Assembly (NCBI GenBank): GCA_009801015.1
Contig: VHZZ01003493.1
Location: 27,299 to 61,542, forward strand
DNA length: 34,244 nucleotides
From: Silene noctiflora
Taxonomy: Eukaryota; Streptophyta; Magnoliopsida; Caryophyllales; Caryophyllaceae
Direction of reading: 5' to 3'
Shown: piece by piece, positions 13,001-22,000 of the stretch
How positions within the stretch are numbered: the first letter of the stretch is position 1
How the letters are laid out: each line of letters opens with the position of its first letter
Position numbers and translations under genes: made by a program
The notes under the pieces: model-generated
What the model saw: the letters and a program-made list of their open reading frames with translations, nothing else
Told to the model about the DNA's origin: nothing
Database searches by the model: none

Positions 13001-16000
13001 ATCTCTCTAATGCGCAATAAAAAGTCAAATCTCCTTCGTTTTTCACTAGTCCATGATCTACTATTATTACCACTAACATACACCACTCAATCCACAATTA
13101 GTTCGCCACCTTACTATTGCCATTATCACTGCTACCTCCTCCTTCGATCACCTTACCTAGTTCTCTACTATTTAGAAGCATACTAATGGTGTAAATATTT
13201 AATGATAATGATAATGTGATCCAAAATTATGCCATTTGTGCTAAAGAGAGCTCCTAGGATGGTTATCTCTCTAACATACAATAAAAGTCAAATTACCTTC
13301 ATTTCCAGTAGTCAACAATCTACTACTATCACCACTAACACCAGTCGGTTCACAATTAGATTTAATGTTTTGATTGTGAGCCATGGCAGAGATAGACATT
13401 AGCTATTGATATAGAAAAAGTTAGGGGTTATGTGATTATTTTTGGGATGTAAGAGAGAGAAAAATGATCCGGTGGTTGTGGAGAGGAAGGAATTGTTGTT
13501 AGTTGTACAACTAGGCTTTTTAATGAAAAATGACTTCGACTTTAATTTTGTTGAAACGATACCCAGCTGAGAACCATCCAAAATGTCAAAATGGACATCT
13601 TAGGTTAAAAAAGCACGCCTTGAGTGCAACTTAGGCGCACCTTGGATGAGGCACTAGCCAAAACGTCTTGGTGCATTTTAGGTGCGCCTTTTAGATAAAG
13701 CTCAACTAACAAGGCTAACTAGTACGCATTGTCCATAACTTTTAGACAAGGTTCACCATTTCTTTTCCCCATTATACCTAACTTTACTCCTTGACATGTT
13801 AGTCAACTTGAAAACTCCTAAAAAGGGTATTGTTGCCCAAAATTTTATTTGGAAAATATAATTTTGTTATAGAAAAATAGGGCACCTTGCGTCCAAAAGG
13901 TGTGTCTTCGCCTTGCGCTTTGCACCTCGTCGCCTCTTCCCCTTAGTGCCTCGGTGCGCCTTGTGTATTTTCAAACTAAAAAATGGTACATTATTACCTT
14001 ATGTCATTTTAGATTTATCGAAAAAGCCATGGTTATTTTGAGAATTTTTTTTGTAGAAGTACAAGGTTATCTATGAGGCTATAAGATCTTTTTTTTCCAC
14101 TTGTTTTTAACGTCAAATAATATTTTCTGAAAAAAATTTCCTTATCCTGTTATGTAGCATGGCGTCTGTTTGTGGAGGTTCTTTGGCATTACAAGATGCC
14201 GGGGTTCCGGTAAAATGTCCGATTGCCGGGATTGCTATGGGTTTGGTTCTCGACACAGAAGAATTTGGAGGTGATGGGACTCCACTTATTCTATCAGACA
14301 TAACAGGATCTGAAGATGCCTCTGGGGACATGGACTTCAAGGTGAAGTCTAATAGTAAATTCTCTAGATGCTACTTCTGCATGATTGTTGAAACTGCATG
14401 GTGTGAGACATGTTTTGTTATCGCAGGTCGCTGGAAATGATGAAGGGGTTACAGCATTCCAAATGGACATCAAGGTCAACTATTTTTTCTATTTATAGTT
14501 ATATAAGAGAAACCAGAATATAATAGTGCCTGTTTATTCTTGTAATGCTGAAAAATTTATGGTGTAGCATTGCAGCTCTCCTTCTGAGGATAAATTGTTC
14601 TCTTTAATGACAGGTTGGAGGTATTACTTTACCAGTCATGGAACAGGCACTTCTTCAAGCAAGAAATGGACGGAAGCTTATACTTGGTAAAAAGTTTGAC
14701 ATGCGTTGTCGTTTGATTTTTTTTTTGATTCATTTTTCTTTTTGCTTCTGTTTAGGGTTTTCTACATATCCTGGATCACTAATCAAAGTAATCTTCAGTA
14801 AACCATTATGTTAATAAGCCTGACCTCTCAGGTAAAAGTAAATTATAGACGTAATACAGTTAAAATCTCGGTTGCATAACTCTGCATTTTTAAGCTCAAG
14901 AAAATGGTTTTGCTACTAGTTATACAAATATTTTTAATAGACGCTCTGCAGTTTTTCCAGTGTTTTGTGTATAAATTTGAGATAATCTCACACGTGAGAG
15001 TGAGTCCTGCCCAAATCCTTTTGTATTTCTCATTTATTATAGGGTTAACAAGTTGGTCCCGCATGTAAGTCCGTCTCATATAAGTTCTTCTGCAATTTTA
15101 TAATTACAGAGTTCTTACTTGTATCTTGTGACTGATTGTCTAACTTTTTACTCAACAGCTGAAATGTCAAAGTCTTTGCCACCTCCATCAAAAAAGCTTT
15201 CTAGATATGCTCCGTTAATTCATGTCATGAAAGTAAGCTGTCTGTTGTGAGCTACTAAGGATTATACCACTAATGTTGTACATTAGATATTATTAAGTAT
15301 GGTACTTAAATTCATAGGTGGTGCCGGGTAAGATTAATCTGATTATTGGCAGTGGAGGGAAGACAGTGAGGGGCATTATTGAAGAGACTGGTGTTGATGC
15401 CATTGACACGCAAGATGATGGAACAGTGAGCTTAAGTTTAATTTTATATTTTGTCATGCTACCCAGTACCCACCATTGATGCAATGATGCTAATAAAATT
15501 TTTTACGGTAGGTGAAAATTACTGCAAGGGATTTGGTGAGCCTTGAGAAGTCAAGGGCCATGATTGCCAATCTAACAATGGTTCCTACCATTGGGGATGT
15601 TTACAGGTTTGTTCTTCAAAGGCAAACTCTTACCTTCTCTTTTTAGTATTAAGAACTTGTGTATGTAGTCCTTCCACCCTCTTATTTTCTTTACACGTTC
15701 CCTTTTGGAGCGTTTTTTTTTTCTTCCCACTTTTCCTTTTTGGCAAGTTTTGATTGTCTCTTCAGTCTTACCAAATTATCCTATCAACCGGCACCCTCTC
15801 ATACCTCCTCCCCTCTTCTTAATCCCCACCAACCACCCCTTTTTAATCCCACCAGAGATCTTCTCCCTCTACCACATCCAGCCACCTTCTCTCACCTCCA
15901 CAACCACCACCAACCTTATCATTCGTCCAGATTCGGCCACCTACCACCACCACCACCAGCAGCCTTTTCTTCTGTCCAGATCCGGCCACCCACACTTACT

Positions 16001-19000
16001 TCCTCCTGCCACCACTATTATTCCTATTCTCCGTCCAGCTCTGAACAGTGTCTGAGCCCTTCCCCAGACAACCGCCTGAGCTCAGCCACCTCCGACCGCC
16101 TTTTCTCCCCTCAACACGTACAATTACCTGCGAAACAAGTCATTAACTTCTACACAACAACCCGAGCCTATGTGGTGGTCGTCGAGGTGGTTTGGGCGTA
16201 CGTCAGGGGTCATGCATGGTTGTTGATTCTATGTGGGGGTCCTAGGTGGGTCGGCTCAGGTGGTTGGTGGCTGGCTGGTGGTATCGGTTCCGGTAGTGGC
16301 TAGGTGGTCGGTGTTTGGTATTGGGTGGTAGGCAAGTCTGTTTGGCTGGTTGAGGCGAAACCGTGGAAAAAGAGCAGAGAAGGGGTAGGAGTGAAGGATA
16401 GAATAGTCACTTTATCACTTTCTTAAAAAGTGTGAAGATTCCAAATGGGAAGAAAATAGGAGGGAGTATCACGTTCGAGCATGAAGCATGCTGATGTATT
16501 TGTGATAAATTGGGGCGTTCTAGCAAAGAAATTTGAAATGGAAGTATGATTAGATGCATCGTAAGCAGAATGGATTGGTTGTGTAAGTTTACTATAAAGA
16601 ATAGATAAAGTTTTGCTCATATTTTTGACAATTGTGAACGAATGTGATAAAACTTTGATAGGCATGAATCCTTAGTTTTTACGCACAATTATGTATGGTA
16701 GTCTGATCCATAGCTCAGTCCTGAACATGTAGGGAAATTGGAAAACACTGGATGCTACCTTGACTGAATTGGTTACGTCTGGGCTAATGGAAAATTTTAG
16801 TTATATGTGTAGAACAGAAATATGGATGGTGTCATCAACTATGCTACTCATGCTCTGTCGGACATGGGTATGCCCTCTGAAAGAAATATGGATAAGAATA
16901 TCAAGAAAGCAACTGAAAACGATAATTAGGAACATAAACCCTCTATTTGCAGGAGCATTTGAGATATTGGGATATTGTTTATTTTGATAAAAGAAAGGAT
17001 TTTTTGTGACACTACCTAACATTTACACGTACTTCTTTTTCACAAATACTACCTAACATTTTACTTTTTGCTTTAAACTATCTAACATTTATGTTATTTT
17101 GTTGAACACTACTAGAGACACTCCTCTGGTGAAAGAAGTAATTCTGGTGTTAACTTGCTTTTGTTTTGAAACAAACTACCTAACTTTTTTTTTTTAATTT
17201 TTTTTTGATCTTGAAACTAACTGATTTCATCCCTTTTCCCAAAACTACCTAACCACCTTATTCCCAATTTTGTTTTTCTCTCAATTTCTTTCTCATCTTT
17301 TAACCAAATTCTAGATTATCCATTTCCCTTGTTTTTACTCCCTAAAAGTTCAATTGCCATTCATTAACTCGCAATAAAAGCTTATATCATGACTTCATCA
17401 CTTATATCACTCCCAATGAATTTTTCATATTCTTAATTTGCCTTTTTCTAGTTTTGTAACAAGAGAAATAAACTTGGTGTAGAGATGAAAATAGACAAAT
17501 GTGGGATATGTGGATTAAAGAGATGAAATAAAGGGGGAAACGAGAACATCCATATTAGAGGAATAAAATAAGAGGAAAATAGTGTGGAAAAAATGAGGTA
17601 AAATAGAGGAAAAAAAGAGCTGCCTCCCGTTCTTAATGATCTTCCACATTCAATTTGCATAAAGATTTAGTATAATATGTGGAGGAAAATTAAAGTAGAG
17701 AGAGGATGTGGGGTAAGAAGTCATAGGAACTAAAAATTATAGACAAATAAGGAATTTGGAAGATCTTTGTGAATATCAGGAAATGAGGAAGATCATTAAG
17801 GGGAGGAGACGAGGAGTACACACAAAATTTGGAAAATGCAATATAGTGGCATAAAGTTAAAACACAAAGTCAATGTAAACATAAGGTAAATTACAAGGTA
17901 AAAATAAAGAAAATCAGATTGAGGAAGAAGAGGCAAGTTAATGGAATAAAGAATAGAAAATAAATTGGGGAAAAAATTGAGGTAAAAATAATAAAAAATA
18001 GTTTAGAGAAAAAGTTGACAAATTAGTGAAATTAATGAAACAAAATTTAGGGAAAATGACATAAAATAGAGGGGTGGAAAGGAAAAAATAAATGGAATAG
18101 GGGACTCGTATTAAGATTGATAACTACTAATAACAGAGTAGACCCACTTGTAAATGAAAAATGACCCAGCAAATGTAAAGGGGGTGTAAACGTACACAAC
18201 CTTTATTCCGCAACAACATAAGTTGTTTCCACCTAAACTTTCAACGGAAAATGGATGACCTCTCCATCACTTAAAAGAAGCACAAGGAGTTTTACCGGCG
18301 ATTTGATTTTGTCCATTATATTTTGAAGCTAAGGGAATTATAAATCATTGGCTTCGTAGATTAACAAGAGTACATTTGCCAGGTTAATTGTCAGAAATAC
18401 TACAATATTCAAATTGTTCCTTCTTAACTTTAATTTCTTTTTCATGTTCCCTTTGTTTTCTTTGGTACTCATCATGTGAGGTTGAGAAAAGTAATGAAAT
18501 GGGTCACAAATGATCTGTCTTTTTTGGATGCAGCCTGTTTCATGGTTCTTGAATCCGATACGTTCACTAAAAAACATAAGACAGTTATTATGATTTAGGG
18601 TTCAATGTTTTTGTTCCTATATATGTAATAAATGTCATAGACTCGTAGCTGCAAGTCAGTCTTCCTCAATCTATCATGAATTTGGGATTTGTTCAATGAT
18701 GTGAACTTCGTGTCCCAAGGGTTCAAGCATTTCCTTCCCTTCTCTCTTGGTTAGTGGGGATTATCATTATTTGGTTTGCTACTTCAGGCCTCTGGGTTTG
18801 TGAACCAGTTTTTACTTCATGTCTAGGTTTGATTCACGTGGATTACCGCCATGCACAATAGGATTAGCTAATTGCAGCAACATATTAGAAAAATAACCAG
18901 CTTAGTTCATACTTTTGCAGAAATTGTGAAATAAAATCAATTGCGCCTTATGGTGTTTTCGTCGAGATAGCACCTGGACGTGAGGTACACTCTTTTCCAA

Positions 19001-22000
19001 TTTCTTTTTCTATGCATTATGGTTGTAGTGATCTGTTTACTTGTATGGTTGTGATATTGTATAAATAGTTACCATTCTTGTTCAGTCTGCTCCGTTAGTA
19101 TTGTGAATAGTAGCTTTATCACATATTTTAGATACCAAGTTAAACCTCATAAATTTTTATTTCACTATTCCCATGTGTGAGAAACTTCGTAAGTAATGTT
19201 TTCTACAACTTGATCAGTGATAGTGAATCGACCTTAGAGAGTGCAAGAAAAACCACTATTATAGCCACTATATGACGGATGACATGAAAACCACAGGAAC
19301 AATGTCACCATTTTCACCAACATCCATTTTTCCTCTATGCTCTACTCATTTATTTATTGGTTCTCTTTTTCGAGTATTGGAATGTTGGAAAGTGAATTTA
19401 ACTCAAGACTAATTAGGAGGGCAGAAATATGAGATGTTTGAAAATAGGATTATGAAAAGAAGATCAATCAATTAGGGTGAATAATTAACTATTACTTGGC
19501 AAATTCGATCTTTANTATTACCCAAAGTCTTGTATGATATGGCTTTACAAAAACGTGTTGTGAGACCATTTGGTAAAGGAATTAAATTAACCTTTATAAT
19601 CTCCACAATGACCCTTTTTGCTAGTAAGTTTTAACCATTATCCTAATGCTAATTACCATGTTATCATTAACGCTGATCCTTTTTATGTCATGATTATTAA
19701 TTGTACATTTGTACTTGGTAAGTGGTAACGTCTTTACGACTTCTCATAATCCTTTTATTTCAATCGTGAAATTGTCTCACGCTTGCTTATTATAATTCCG
19801 TCTAAAAAAGACTTACTGGCTAACTAATTGATATTCACTTTTATTTGTGCAGGGACTTTGCCACATTAGTGAATTAAGTCCCAGCTATCTCTCAAAAGCT
19901 GAAGATGTAAGTGTTACCTGAATATCATATTGGGTTGGTCAATATATTCACTGTCTCAAAAGCTCTAAAATATTTCCTTTTTTCCGCAGGCTTTCAAAGT
20001 TGGAGATCGAGTTGATGTTAAGCTCACTGAGGTTCCTCTTCTAATCTATGATTATTTATTTCTATTTTGTATTGAGATGTCAGTGTAAGGTCGTGTAACA
20101 TCTACATAAAGTTTCATGTGAGAGATTCCTAAAAATAGTTATGCCCTAATGCTGGTTTGTTGTCCGTTTTACTTGGATATAGTCAAAGAAAAGGCTTAAA
20201 TGCACAAAACATGTAATATTTTTAAGCGTGTATTTAGTTATCATAACCCATGCTCTATTGCTAGTCTATTGTGTTATTCAGACTTGGCTGCAAGTCTACT
20301 AAGCTAGTCATTTTTAATAGCATCTGATTTCATATTTTTGGTCCTTGATACTCCTCTCTTCTTTCTTAGCAAATATAGTACTCCCTCCTGTCCCCATTCA
20401 TTTGTAATTTTGTACATTTCATTTTTATGGAAAAACTCACTTATTTCCTCCTATAATTTTAACCCAACTTTACCCATCCCTAACCATCAACCCTTCCCCC
20501 ACCAACTTCGCTGCTATGTTACTTAGACTCGTCTAGAAGTAGCCGACACGGGTGTGTGTCCAAGTGTCGCACAAGGCTATTTTTATGAAAAATATTCATA
20601 CTTTGGCTTAAAATGAGGTGTCCAAAAGTCATACCAATGTCCAGAATAAGAAGAGGTCGGTGTGATATAGCTTCTCTGCCAGTCAAGCCACCTCAATCAT
20701 CAATGCCTTCCTACAACCACCATGTCCAGATCTGCTCCTCCAGCTGTCCAGCACTTGGAGGCGTCGTGGGTCATACAGTGTCGGGGTGTTGTTTTTGGTG
20801 ATGTGGTCGGTGGATCTGCTGGTGTTCATTGTAATTGGTGGTTGCAAAGTGGGTGATGTGCGTCATTTTTGGTGGTTTCGAAGTTGGTGGCGTGCGTCAT
20901 TTTTTGGTTGTTGCGAAGTGGATGGATCAGTGATGTTTGTGGTGGTGTGATGGCGTACAGTTGGTGGATGCGGTGATGGTGTGTGGTGGGTGGAGCGGGG
21001 TTGAAGTGTTGTGGTTGTGGTCAGTGTGGTGGGTGGGTGGGATGGTGTGGTGTTGTGGTTGTGGTCAGTGTGGTGGGTGAGCGTGGTAGGTGTGGTGCTG
21101 GTGATGGTTGGGTTGATGGTGGTCTTGAGGGAGGGGCATTGGTGGGTGGCTGGGGCGAGAGGAGATGGGAAGGGTAAAATTCTACAGTAACTTTGAGACT
21201 TAAAATTTACTCCCTTCATCCCGGTCATTTGTTTAACTATTTCATTTATGAGTGTTCCATTCATTTGTTTACCTTTTTATACTGGGAATATACTTTTAAA
21301 AGGCAATTTGATCATCACATAAGCTATTGTCCAGTTGTCCCTCAATTACAACACTCACAAATGGTCCCCTCCTCTATCCTTGATCTTTGTGCCAAAACCA
21401 AAGGTATACAAATGACCTGGACGGAGGGAGTACCATGTAAGGAAATGTATGGGATTGAATGAAATGGCTTAAAGAGGAATAAGTATAGAATTGAGTGGAA
21501 AGGGAGAGTATATGTCAGTAAGTCACTGAATCGGGGCCAATCTATGATATTATAAACGGGCCGTGACACTGAGATATCAAGGTCTTGGAGACCATGATCA
21601 CATTTGAGGCGATAGGCTGCATTCATAGTGCACAAACCTAGATCAAGCGCGATGATAGATTCCTTAATTAATAACTAACAGAAATTTGATACCGTGAGCC
21701 TATTGTATTTATTCATCGTCTAGTACAAGGTCATATAACTACTCATATTCGTACATATTTCATATTACTTGAAGATATGCATCATGTTCTTACATTTCCA
21801 GGATTTTATTGCCAGAATCAGTGTTCTTGTAAGTTGGCAACATTATAATTATCACTGCATTTCCAGTCCTCTTTACTTATCAGGGCTCATTGGGTAAATT
21901 TTTCTAATTGAAATGCAGGTCAATGAGAAGGGTCAACTTCGGCTTAGTCGACGTGCACTAATTCCTGATGCCGATCCATTGATACCTAGCACAAAGCAGA

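Noticed and set aside
15659-16303. Open frame of 214 codons in intron 20, Pro/Ser/Thr-rich
   Set aside because: It lies within a TIR element, is low-complexity, has an alternative open frame alongside, and resembles no protein.
20863-21264. Thr/His/Pro-rich open frame of 133 codons on the minus strand
   Set aside because: It is the complement of the GTGG-rich tract; the open frame follows from base bias.
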